The notes below the pieces were generated by a model. That model ran no database searches and was not told the DNA's origin. It saw only the letters and a list, made by a program, of their open reading frames with translations. Of a stretch of DNA of 40,253 nt, positions 1 through 5,755 are shown piece after piece. Each line of letters begins with the position of its first letter. Position 1 is the stretch's first letter. This DNA comes from Hydrogenobacter sp. (GTDB lineage: Bacteria; Aquificota; Aquificia; Aquificales; Aquificaceae): the NCBI GenBank assembly GCA_028276405.1, contig JAPYWJ010000009.1, positions 1-40,253 of the forward strand. The letters run 5' to 3'. The position numbers and the translations under genes were made by a program.

Positions 1-102
1 AAGGAACTCCAGATGAAGTATTTAAAGAAGGGTATTCGTATAAGCGACTCTGACTTGGTTAATAAGGCTGTAGAAGAGTTTTATTTGAAGTATAAGGACT
101 AA
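1..102 (+). CDS. C-terminal end of a small protein, possibly ribbon-helix-helix type (partial)
   Basis: Frame 1 is open from the window edge to a TAA at 100-102, giving 33 residues that end EEFYLKYKD. The stretch KGIRISDSDLVNKAVEEF has the look of the helical part of CopG/Arc-type ribbon-helix-helix DNA-binding proteins, where an S/T-x-S/D-x-LVNKAV helix is common. The N-terminus lies outside the window, so length and start are unknown. The palindromic AT-rich repeats that begin 4 bp downstream would suit a DNA-binding partner, but that link is inference. It could equally be an unrelated small protein. Confidence 0.4.
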   Translation, partial: KELQMKYLKKGIRISDSDLVNKAVEEFYLKYKD

Positions 103-105
103 TGA

Positions 106-350
106 TTAATAAGTTAGCTTATTAGCTGACTGATTTGTTAATAAGCTAATAAATCAACCACAGCTTTGTGAAGTAGAGAAATAGGCTTCTGTCTCTGGCG
201 TGAAAAAGTGTTAATAAATTAGCTTGCTTATATATTAATTTGTTGGTTTGTTAATACAGTCCGACCTTCTATATGGATATGCTTGTTATAGTGAGTGGGT
301 GGTATGATAATAAGTTAGCTAATTGGTTTGTTGATAAGTTAGCTTATTAA
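106..350. repeat. AT-rich palindromic repeats, iteron- or operator-like
   Basis: A 20-bp motif close to TTAATAAGTTAGCTTATTAA recurs at 106-125, inverted and degenerate at about 138-152, at 211-230 (one arm decayed), at 308-324 (shortened) and at 331-350. The arms TTAATAAG and CTTATTAA are inverted repeats. A second motif, TGRTTTGTTRATA, occurs at 131-143, 244-256 and 324-336 and runs into the palindrome in two cases. Such arrays serve as operators, partition sites or replication iterons; which applies here cannot be decided. No gene is visible within the region. Confidence 0.6.
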
Positions 351-552
351 TCTATTATACGGAGGATGCTTTTAACTAAAAATCCTTCGTCGGGACGTTC
401 ATCCAACTTTTAAAAATGCTGTTCTAAAAATACAAATCCCATTGGTGCACAAGAGTTTTAAAGCTGAACATCTAACCCTAATGTTTGTTAGCCTACAGTT
501 CAAGCTTGAGTGGGGTAGTTTACGCTAAAATTTACTTTAGGAGGGATAGACC
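351..552. other. Non-coding stretch before the 553 gene
   Basis: No convincing gene is seen. The 14-mer GCTGTTCTAAAAAT at 418-431 is repeated exactly at 40234-40247, beside the repeat element at the other end of the window. A small GC-rich palindrome CGTCGGGACG lies at 388-397. The 3' end holds the Shine-Dalgarno sequence of the following gene (AGGAGGG at about 539-545). Confidence 0.4.
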
Positions 553-1140
553 ATGAGAGAAGAAGACTTCAAAAACATGCTTTTGGATCTTGCAGTAGAA
601 ATGGTAAAAGACCCTTATGCCTGTGTGTCCGATTACCTTCTTATTTTGGGCAAGCTTTATGAGATAACGATGTCTGACATAGGGGCAAGAAGGGAAGCCG
701 TAAGGCTTATAGAGGCGTTTTTGGAAGGCCGAAAAAGCGGAAAACCCTGGCAAGGCTTCAGCGGGCTGGTGTTTGATTTGTCAGAAGTATTAAGAAGAAT
801 ACGCAAGGAAGAGGAAGAAAGAGAGAGAGAAAAAAAGAGAGAAGAAGGGTTTATGGGCCTTCTGCCCGAACTTGTTAGAGAAATGGCAGCACTCTTCACC
901 ACTCCTGACTACCCTGATTGGCTGTTGCGGTGTTCTGATCTTCTGCAGAAGTTGTACTACATTGATGCGTCAGAAAACGAAGAAGCAAGGGAGGAAGCGG
1001 TGGCGGTCTTAGAGGAATTTTTACACAATCGGAAAACCCGTTCCGGAGTAGAGAGGAAAAGCTTTGGATGTCTGGAGGAAGAACTAGAGGAGATAGTAAG
1101 GAGATTACCTCCTCAGCCACAGGAAAACAGCCTTACATAG
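553..1140 (+). CDS. Hypothetical protein with an internal duplication
   Basis: The 195-residue, highly charged, probably cytoplasmic and helical protein has no signal peptide or membrane segment. Its start is supported by a strong AGGAGGG site 7-8 bp upstream. Residues about 5-85 and 100-187 are two copies of one domain: both carry LL-x(2)-LxxEM, a DYLLxLGKLYEI / CSDLLQKLYYI segment, an ARxEAVxxxExFLxxRK block and a terminal LEE(V)xRRL helix. An Arg/Glu-rich linker (about 80-100) joins them. I do not recognise the family. The gene lies in a sparse, repeat-rich strip, suggesting accessory content; function unknown. Confidence 0.7.
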   Translation: MREEDFKNMLLDLAVEMVKDPYACVSDYLLILGKLYEITMSDIGARREAVRLIEAFLEGRKSGKPWQGFSGLVFDLSEVLRRIRKEEEEREREKKREEGFMGLLPELVREMAALFTTPDYPDWLLRCSDLLQKLYYIDASENEEAREEAVAVLEEFLHNRKTRSGVERKSFGCLEEELEEIVRRLPPQPQENSLT

Positions 1141-1290
1141 GTGGATAGGTGGAAGGGTTGGTTAATGGGTGGTGGATAGGTGGAGAAGGTGGATTGTTTT
1201 GTGGTCGGGCAGGTGAGAGAGGTGGGAGGGTGAGGGTGAGTAGGAGTTATTGAGGCGGTGGAGAGGGTGGAAGGGTGAGGGAAGCATCGG
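1141..1290. repeat. G-rich, strand-asymmetric degenerate GGTGG tract
   Basis: About 145 bp on the plus strand are almost free of C and made of degenerate GGTGGATAGGTGGA / GGGTGAGGGTGAG units. It lies between two convergent genes and has no coding potential. Several G3 runs are close enough for possible G-quadruplex formation in DNA or RNA. It does not end in a T-run, so it is not a standard terminator. Confidence 0.6.
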
Positions 1291-1605
1291 TTATTCAGGC
1301 TTTTCTATTTTCTCTACTTTAGTGGGTGCTGTATGAACAAAGCCTATTCGGTGGTGTGCTATGTATAGAAGCTGTGCTTCGGCTATGTGTTGAGTTCCTA
1401 TAATCCTTACATTGGTCAAAAGAAGATAGCTTGGTTCTGCTACTATGCAATCTCCTTCTATTATAACAGGTCCTACATCTTTGATAGTTACCCTTTTACC
1501 CTCAAAGATTTTTAGGGGATGCTCTTTCTTCTGCTGAGGCGGTTTAGAATGACCGCTTTGTTTTTGGGGCTCCTGATGCTTGCTTGTGGACTTTTTTTCA
1601 GTCAT
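1291..1605 (-). CDS. Small basic protein with a possible Sm/LSm-like beta domain
   Basis: The product is 104 residues. The first 30 are a low-complexity tail rich in Lys, Gln, Pro and Ser. From about residue 32 a beta-rich segment follows: KIFEGKRVTIKD, then VIIEGDCIVAE, then LLLTNVRIIG, then ALLYIAHHRIGFVHT-like strands. This spacing of short strands around a V-x-GDxxV turn and an LLLTNVRI strand is reminiscent of LSm/Hfq-type folds, but the match is by eye only. A TATAAT/TATTAT-like -10 box sits 9-14 nt upstream of ATG with no clear Shine-Dalgarno, so the mRNA may be nearly leaderless. It could instead be an unrelated small beta protein. Confidence 0.55.
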   Translation of the reverse strand: MTEKKSTSKHQEPQKQSGHSKPPQQKKEHPLKIFEGKRVTIKDVGPVIIEGDCIVAEPSYLLLTNVRIIGTQHIAEAQLLYIAHHRIGFVHTAPTKVEKIEKPE

Positions 1606-1881
1606 GTTGGTAAAATAATATTATAAGGCAAACCTTGGGTGAGAAATTCTGAGAAGCTGGAAAAATCCTCTGACAAAGAGCTCTCAATGAGCAGGGGTTT
1701 ATAATACCTTAAGTTGATATCTTCGCCAAAAACTGGTTTATAATAGAAGAAGGTTTTATTTTGAGGGTTCCACTGGGACCCTTGTTCAACTTGGCAACTG
1801 AATATGGGTTAGTGTACCCTTTCGGTGGGCTGTTTCAATTTTGAGAGGGTTAAGAGTTTGATTTTTAAGCTTTTGGGAGAT

Positions 1882-2049
1882 GTTTTAAGCCCACCGTGTG
1901 GGATGGTGATGCGTGAAGCTTTAAGCCTCACGATTGCTAAAAACTCTTGTAGGCTCCAAGCCCACCGTGTGGGATGGCGATGGAACTTTAGCTCCTCATA
2001 CGAACTGAAATGATGATAAGTTCCAAGCCCACCGTGTGGGATGGTGACA
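1882..2049. CRISPR. Decayed CRISPR-like direct repeats (three copies)
   Basis: Three copies of an approximately 30-bp repeat start at 1882, 1953 and 2020, with periods of 71 and 67 bp. The consensus begins GTTCCAAGCCCACC and ends GTGTGGGATGGTGATG. It has an internal hairpin CCCAC-CGT-GTGGG. Intervening sequences of 41 and 37 bp are unrelated, as expected of spacers. A fourth truncated copy is at 2659. No cas genes are in the window, and the outer bases of the repeats differ, so this is best read as an eroded array or a CRISPR-like repeat rather than an active locus. The minus-strand reading frame through it, with repeated IPHGGL, is a by-product. Confidence 0.5.
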
Positions 2050-2085
2050 AAAGTGTTGCAAATGGGTTTCACTTAGCAAGAGTTC

Positions 2086-2160
2086 AGGACATTAATTTTC
2101 ATGAAAAATTCATTTTGTGTTTCCTAAAATGAAAATCATCAAAACCCTATAAGGAGGTTT
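2086..2160. promoter_or_regulatory. AT-rich inverted repeats upstream of the secreted protein gene
   Basis: The leader of the 2165 gene holds TTTTCATGAAAA (a perfect 12-bp palindrome near 2096), a CATTTT...AAAATG inverted repeat and ATGA-AAA-TCAT. These could be operator sites or part of the promoter. No clean -35/-10 pair is identified. The rest of the 1606-1881 interval shows no gene or structure that I can support. Confidence 0.3.
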
Positions 2161-2164
2161 AGCC

Positions 2165-2467
2165 ATGAAGAAGCTAACAGCACTAGCCGTAGCCCTTGCC
2201 TTTGCAGGCATCACCTTTGCCCAACAAACCCAATCGGGCAGTTCTCAGGGACAGTATCCTATTGGTGGTGGAAAAAAGTACAAGAAGTGGTGGTGCAGCC
2301 AAAATTGGGAAAAATGCAAGCAGATGGAATTAGAGAATCTTTCTGCAAAAAAAGAGTGCTTGGAAAAAAGCCAAAACTATGAGGCTTTTAGGAGCTGTAT
2401 GGCTCAAGTTAGAGAACAAAGAAAGCATGAAATTAAAGAGATGAAGAAGGAAGAAATGAAGCAATAA
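2165..2467 (+). CDS. Small secreted cysteine-containing protein of unknown function
   Basis: The 100-residue precursor has a clear signal peptide (MKKL, hydrophobic core, cleavage after TFAQ-type site at about residue 19). The mature part is a Gly/Ser linker followed by a charged helical segment with four cysteines in two pairs, CSQNWEKC and C-x12-C, and a Lys/Glu-rich tail. Such paired cysteines in helices suggest a disulfide-stapled helical hairpin in the periplasm, broadly like Spy/CpxP-sized proteins, though no family motif is recognised. A strong AAGGAGG site precedes ATG and a rho-independent terminator follows, so it is a single-gene unit. Confidence 0.7.
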   Translation: MKKLTALAVALAFAGITFAQQTQSGSSQGQYPIGGGKKYKKWWCSQNWEKCKQMELENLSAKKECLEKSQNYEAFRSCMAQVREQRKHEIKEMKKEEMKQ

Positions 2468-2479
2468 CAGAACAGGCAT

Positions 2480-2504
2480 GGGGGCGTAAGCCCCCCCTTC
2501 TTTT
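2480..2504 (+). terminator. Rho-independent terminator after the 2165 gene
   Basis: A GGGGGC-GTAA-GCCCCC stem-loop (2480-2495) is followed by CC, then TTCTTTT. It lies 13 bp after the TAA of the upstream gene. Confidence 0.75.
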
Positions 2505-2523
2505 ATGAACAAGGGGGTAAATC

Positions 2524-2611
2524 ATGAGGAAGTTCTTAGTTCTAGCTATTATCTCCTGAGGAACAAAAGAAAAGACATCCTCCAAGTATTGACGGGCTTT
2601 CTTCTTACTAA
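2524..2611 (+). pseudogene. Remnant of a small secreted peptide gene, frame broken
   Basis: After a GGGGG-type ribosome site, ATG at 2524 starts MRKFLVLAIIS and then meets TGA at 2557. In the -2/+1 frame the sequence continues as PEEQKKRHPPSIDGLSSY to a TAA at 2609. Together these look like a signal peptide followed by a hydrophilic tail joined across a frameshift. The flanking CRISPR-like fragment suggests a decaying region. A short 11-residue peptide or chance similarity cannot be excluded. Confidence 0.3.
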
Positions 2612-2640
2612 AGAGAAAGGGACGGAACTTTGAATTGATT

Positions 2641-2681
2641 AGCCCCCGTGTGGCTGGGGTTCCAAGCCCACCGTGTGGGAT
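2641..2681. repeat. Orphan copy of the CRISPR-like repeat plus a degenerate half-copy
   Basis: GTTCCAAGCCCACCGTGTGG begins at 2659 and matches the three-copy set at 1882-2049 through GGGAT, after which similarity stops. A diverged unit, AGCCCCCGTGTGG, lies immediately upstream at 2641. Between 2612 and 2795 nothing else is seen. Confidence 0.5.
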
Positions 2682-2795
2682 TTCCTATTCTTTCCTGTAG
2701 AGGAGTTTTATTACCTATACCTAGTTCTAAGCTCAGGTAGCTTGTTTGTTTCTGATAGCGATCAAAGCGTTTTGGCTGTTTTTATAGATGTTTCT

Positions 2796-4355
2796 TTAAC
2801 CTTGAGTATAGTTTTCCAAACCGTACTCCCTCATCTTACGCCAGAGAGTGGTTCGGTGTATGCCAAGCACTTTAGCCGCCAAGCTCCTGTTTCCTCCCAC
2901 TTGCTCTAAAACCCTTTTGATCTTCTCCTTTTCCTCTTCCTCCCGCCCTTGGTGGTCCAACTGGAGGTCTTCCACCCTTATCATGGAACCCTTTGCGGTA
3001 ATAACCGCCCTCTCTATTATGTTCTCCAGCTCCCTTATGTTTCCGTAAAAGGGATAAGAAAGTAGCATTTTCATTGCCTCGGGGGAGATGCCCTTTAGCC
3101 TTCTGTTGTATTTTTTGGAGAACTTCTGAAGAAAGTGTTCCACCAATATGGGAATATCCTCCCTCCTATCCCTCAGAGGTGGAATGGTTATTTTTATCAC
3201 GCTCAGCCTGTAGTATAGGTCTTCCCTAAATTTGCCCCTTTGAACCATTTCCCATAAGTTTTTGTTGGTGCTAGCTATGATCCGAACGTTGGCTTTGCGA
3301 AATTTGGTGTCTCCAAGTCTTTCAAACTCCCTGTCTTGAACTAAATGCAAAATCTTTGCCTGAAGGCTCATGGGCATGTCTCCTATTTCATCCAAAAGTA
3401 GCGTTCCTCCCTCTGCCAATTCTACCTTTCCGGGTTTGTCCTTTATGGCACCGGTGAATGCGCCCTTCATGTAGCCAAAGAGCTCCGCCTCTAAGAGCCC
3501 CTCCGGTATTGCACTGCAGTTGATCTTCACAAAGGGTTTGTCCCTTCTGGGAGAAAGGTAATGTATGTATTTAGCCAAAAGATTTTTACCCGTTCCCGTC
3601 TCTCCCTCTATTAACACGTTGGTATCATACTCCGCCACGCTTTGGGCAAGCTCAAGGACCTTTTGCATAGCCTTGCTTTTGAAAACAAGGGCGTTTTCTT
3701 CCCCGAGAGTGCAGCTCAGCACCTCCTGAATAGGATGCAAAGATACCACATACCCAAAGCCGGAGCTCATAGGGGACACCAACACAGAAGCCTTCTGCTT
3801 TCCGCAGGGTGTTTCCACATAAACATCCGCCCTTTCACCCTCCGGCGGTAGCTCCTCCAAGGAGAGTTCTATAAGCTCCTTTATGTTTTTACCTACCAAG
3901 CTCTCTTCCTCTTGCCTGCATAGCATCCTGTGGGCTATTTGGTTGTGCTCCAGCACATAGCCCTCTTTATCCACCACAAGGATGGCTTCCACTATGGAGT
4001 TGAGTATGGCTTCCTTGTGTGCCCTTTGCCTTTCTGCCTCCACTATACAATGGACCACATTGCTAACATCCCTGAAGGTTTCCACAAAGTAGGCATTCTT
4101 TACAAAGCTCATGCTCCAACACACATGCCTGCCAGACGCAGTCTCCACATCATAAACCTGAACACCCTCTCCCTCCTCCTTTACAAACTTTGCAGGACAG
4201 CTTTCGCAAATAGAAAAGAGCCCCTTGCACCCTTCCCCTATTTTTAACTTGTCTCCTAAAATCTCTTTGGCAGATGAGTTTGCATAAACTACCCTTAACT
4301 TTTGGTCTAAGACAAGGACCCCCTCAAAAAAACTTTCAAAGACCTCAAAGTCCAT
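2796..4355 (-). CDS. Sigma-54-dependent transcriptional activator (PAS-PAS-AAA+-Fis)
   Basis: The 519-residue NtrC-type enhancer-binding protein has two N-terminal PAS-like domains (about 1-105 and 110-215) and no receiver domain. The AAA+ domain (about 222-460) has Walker A GETGTGKN at 251-258, the sigma-54 contact motif GAFTGA at 298-303 and Walker B LLLDEIG at 319-325. A Fis-type helix-turn-helix ends the protein (NRSLAAKVLGIHRTTLWRKM). PAS1 has Cys43, Cys50, Cys53 and Cys79, which might hold metal, an Fe-S cluster or sense redox. It is the last gene of a four-gene operon whose promoter is a sigma-54 type, so it probably activates its own operon. The gene starts 6 bp after the SCP2 stop. 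Confidence 0.9.
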   Translation of the reverse strand: MDFEVFESFFEGVLVLDQKLRVVYANSSAKEILGDKLKIGEGCKGLFSICESCPAKFVKEEGEGVQVYDVETASGRHVCWSMSFVKNAYFVETFRDVSNVVHCIVEAERQRAHKEAILNSIVEAILVVDKEGYVLEHNQIAHRMLCRQEEESLVGKNIKELIELSLEELPPEGERADVYVETPCGKQKASVLVSPMSSGFGYVVSLHPIQEVLSCTLGEENALVFKSKAMQKVLELAQSVAEYDTNVLIEGETGTGKNLLAKYIHYLSPRRDKPFVKINCSAIPEGLLEAELFGYMKGAFTGAIKDKPGKVELAEGGTLLLDEIGDMPMSLQAKILHLVQDREFERLGDTKFRKANVRIIASTNKNLWEMVQRGKFREDLYYRLSVIKITIPPLRDRREDIPILVEHFLQKFSKKYNRRLKGISPEAMKMLLSYPFYGNIRELENIIERAVITAKGSMIRVEDLQLDHQGREEEEKEKIKRVLEQVGGNRSLAAKVLGIHRTTLWRKMREYGLENYTQG

Positions 4356-4361
4356 TAAGTT

Positions 4362-4751
4362 TTATTTTATGTCCCAGTCGGTGGGAATGTTGCCCATCAT
4401 CTTTAAACTGCCCTCAAAAGCGGACATATACTTCATGGCGGTGATCATGGAGCCCTTGAACTTTAGCCTTTTGGTTAGCATGGCAGCCTTTGGTCCCATA
4501 TCTCCCGTGGCGAGCTTCTTCCAATTATCCAAGCTTGCCCAGAGTTCAAAGTCGTAATCCATTGAGTCTGCCCTTCCTGCTTCAACTGCCTCTCCATTTT
4601 TCACTATAAGATGGACCGCATCTCCCTCTTTCCCCTCTATGTAATACTTTATGCTGGCGGAAAAGTCCTTTAGCTCCTCTTTGAGCTTTTGATTTTTGTT
4701 CCATTCCTCTTTGTAAGCCTTTATCCAATCTTCCGAAAGGAACTTGTGCAT
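4362..4751 (-). CDS. SCP2 sterol-transfer-family protein
   Basis: The 129-residue cytoplasmic protein has the SCP2 pattern: an N-terminal helix (EDWIKAYKEEWNKNQ), a beta segment with HLIVKNGEAVEAG, a D-Y-D-F-E-LWASLDNWKKLATG strand-helix element and a C-terminal KLKFKGSMITAMKYMSAFEGSLKMM helix. SCP2 domains bind lipids or hydrophobic ligands. It is the third gene of the sigma-54 operon, between the DUF2173 pair and the activator. It has an AAAGGAGG-type ribosome site. A possible attenuator stands between it and the DUF2173 genes, implying lower expression. The substrate is not known. Confidence 0.75.
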   Translation of the reverse strand: MHKFLSEDWIKAYKEEWNKNQKLKEELKDFSASIKYYIEGKEGDAVHLIVKNGEAVEAGRADSMDYDFELWASLDNWKKLATGDMGPKAAMLTKRLKFKGSMITAMKYMSAFEGSLKMMGNIPTDWDIK

Positions 4752-4764
4752 TTTCTCCTCCTTT

Positions 4765-4789
4765 AAAAAGGGGGCGGGTGTGCACCCGC
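4765..4789 (-). terminator. Intrinsic terminator/attenuator inside the sigma-54 operon
   Basis: Read on the minus strand, GCGGGTG-CA-CACCCGC (4789-4774) is followed by C4 and a T5 run (about 4769-4765). It lies in the 44-bp gap between the second DUF2173 gene and the SCP2 gene, where partial read-through would set expression ratios. Confidence 0.6.
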
Positions 4790-4795
4790 ATGGTT

Positions 4796-5131
4796 TTACT
4801 TACCTGCTACTTCCCTTAAAGCCTTAAAGACTTCGTTAAAAGACACCTCGTCGTTGTTAACAAAGACGCCCACATTGCCCACTACGCAAACCGAATACTT
4901 GGGACCGGTCAGAGCCCAGCCCATCAGAGGTGTCCATTCTTGACCAGAGAAGGCGGTGTAACCTTGGGTTTGCATCTCTGCCATCATTGTGTTGGCAGCA
5001 CACATCATCGCAGCCATCGCTGCGTGCTCTTCGGATATGTTGCCCTTGTAGGCAATTAGCTTACCATCGGGAGAAAACTCTCCTGCAGCCCAAACGCCCT
5101 TTACACTCATGAGTTTGTCCAAGTCTGCCAT
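4796..5131 (-). CDS. DUF2173-family protein (second paralogue)
   Basis: The 111-residue protein starts at ATG 5131, preceded by AAGGAGGTGAGAACC; the upstream in-frame GTG is part of that leader. It shares its whole length with the gene just upstream: LDKLMSVKGVWAAGEFSPDGKLIAYKG, an AAMMCAANTMM helix with one Cys, then SVCVVGNVGVFVNN and a C-terminal helix. The alpha/beta pattern and length fit DUF2173, a family without a known function that I recall from sulfur- and hydrogen-oxidising bacteria. It has no signal peptide. The tandem pair suggests a heterodimer or two subunits of one device. Confidence 0.75.
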   Translation of the reverse strand: MADLDKLMSVKGVWAAGEFSPDGKLIAYKGNISEEHAAMAAMMCAANTMMAEMQTQGYTAFSGQEWTPLMGWALTGPKYSVCVVGNVGVFVNNDEVSFNEVFKALREVAGK

Positions 5132-5146
5132 GGTTCTCACCTCCTT

Positions 5147-5488
5147 TTAGATGTATTTGGATAAGGTTTCAAAGACCTTGTCAAAGTCAGCCTTAGAAAG
5201 CTCCACAAAAACACCCACATTGCCCATTATGCAGGCGGCGTATTTTCCACCAGCCACCGCAAAGCCAACTACTGGGTAAAAACCCCCTTCACCAGTGTAT
5301 GCACTCCAGCCCTTTGCTTGCATGTTGCCCATGAGCTTGTTGGCAGCGCACATCATGGCTGCAATCTCGGCAGACTTCTCGTCAATGTTGCCGTAGTAGG
5401 CAATCAGCCTACCATCATCTGCAAATTCCCCAGCTGCAACAGCGCCGGGTATGGACATAAGCTCTTTGAGCTTGCTTAGCGTTGCCAT
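5147..5488 (-). CDS. DUF2173-family protein (first paralogue)
   Basis: The 113-residue protein is the first gene of the sigma-54 operon, with a strong AAGGAGGTGGG site before ATG. It is paralogous to the 4796-5131 gene: LKELMSIPGAVAAGEFADDGRLIAYYG, EIAAMMCAANKLM, then YAACIMGNVGVFVELS. The conserved Cys in AAMMCAAN and Cys-x-x-GNVGVF are shared by both copies. The function is unknown. The position directly behind a -24/-12 promoter and ahead of an intra-operon attenuator implies that these two proteins are the main products made when the activator fires. Confidence 0.78.
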   Translation of the reverse strand: MATLSKLKELMSIPGAVAAGEFADDGRLIAYYGNIDEKSAEIAAMMCAANKLMGNMQAKGWSAYTGEGGFYPVVGFAVAGGKYAACIMGNVGVFVELSKADFDKVFETLSKYI

Positions 5489-5525
5489 AGACCCACCTCC
5501 TTAAAGGTTTTTCACTTTATATACA

Positions 5526-5541
5526 TGCAAAAATAGTGCCA
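5526..5541 (-). promoter_or_regulatory. Sigma-54 (-24/-12) promoter
   Basis: Reading the minus strand, TGGCAC-TATTT-TTGCA matches the sigma-54 consensus TGGCACG-N4-TTGCA at nearly every fixed base with correct GG/GC spacing. It lies 38-53 bp upstream of the first DUF2173 ATG. The NtrC-type gene at the end of the same operon is independent support. Confidence 0.8.
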
Positions 5542-5604
5542 AAAAGATACGGTTTTAAAAGGCTTTATTCTTAAGCTTTTTGAAAGGGTATCCTTTTAGA
5601 TAGC

Positions 5605-5688
5605 GTTGCATGTTGCAACATATGATGCAACAGTTGAATGCATCAAAAAAAAAGATGCATTGAAACCAGAATAACCCGCAAAATTTGC
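5605..5688. promoter_or_regulatory. Nested inverted repeats, candidate enhancer (UAS) for the sigma-54 activator
   Basis: Between 60 and 160 bp upstream of the -24/-12 promoter is a cluster of related palindromes: GTTGCAT 5605-5611 with ATGCAAC 5625-5631; TGTTGCAACA (perfect) 5611-5620; ATGCATC 5638-5644 with GATGCAT 5654-5660 across an A-tract; and GCAAA-A-TTTGC 5678-5688. A further perfect AATTTTGCAAAATT lies at 5721-5734. The shared TTGCA core and the distance are typical of binding sites for Fis-type HTH activators of sigma-54 RNA polymerase. Confidence 0.6.
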
Positions 5689-5755
5689 AGATTCTACCCA
5701 AAGAGGGGGTAGGGTGGTGTAATTTTGCAAAATTACAGGTGGTCTATTTTTATTA

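Noticed and set aside
1141-1290. G-rich tract as a coding region
   Set aside because: It has very biased base use and no open frame with a plausible protein.
1819-1831. CGGTGGGCTGTT shared with the tRNA-Ser variable arm (about 5780), possible att site
   Set aside because: Only 12 bp match, it does not cover the 3' end of the tRNA, and no integrase is visible.
1809-2072. Minus-strand reading frame with repeated IPHGGL
   Set aside because: It is produced by the CRISPR-like repeats, has no ribosome site and no protein-like composition.
2673-2909. Plus-strand reading frame over the end of the sigma-54 activator
   Set aside because: It overlaps the well-supported HTH-coding region and has no ribosome site.
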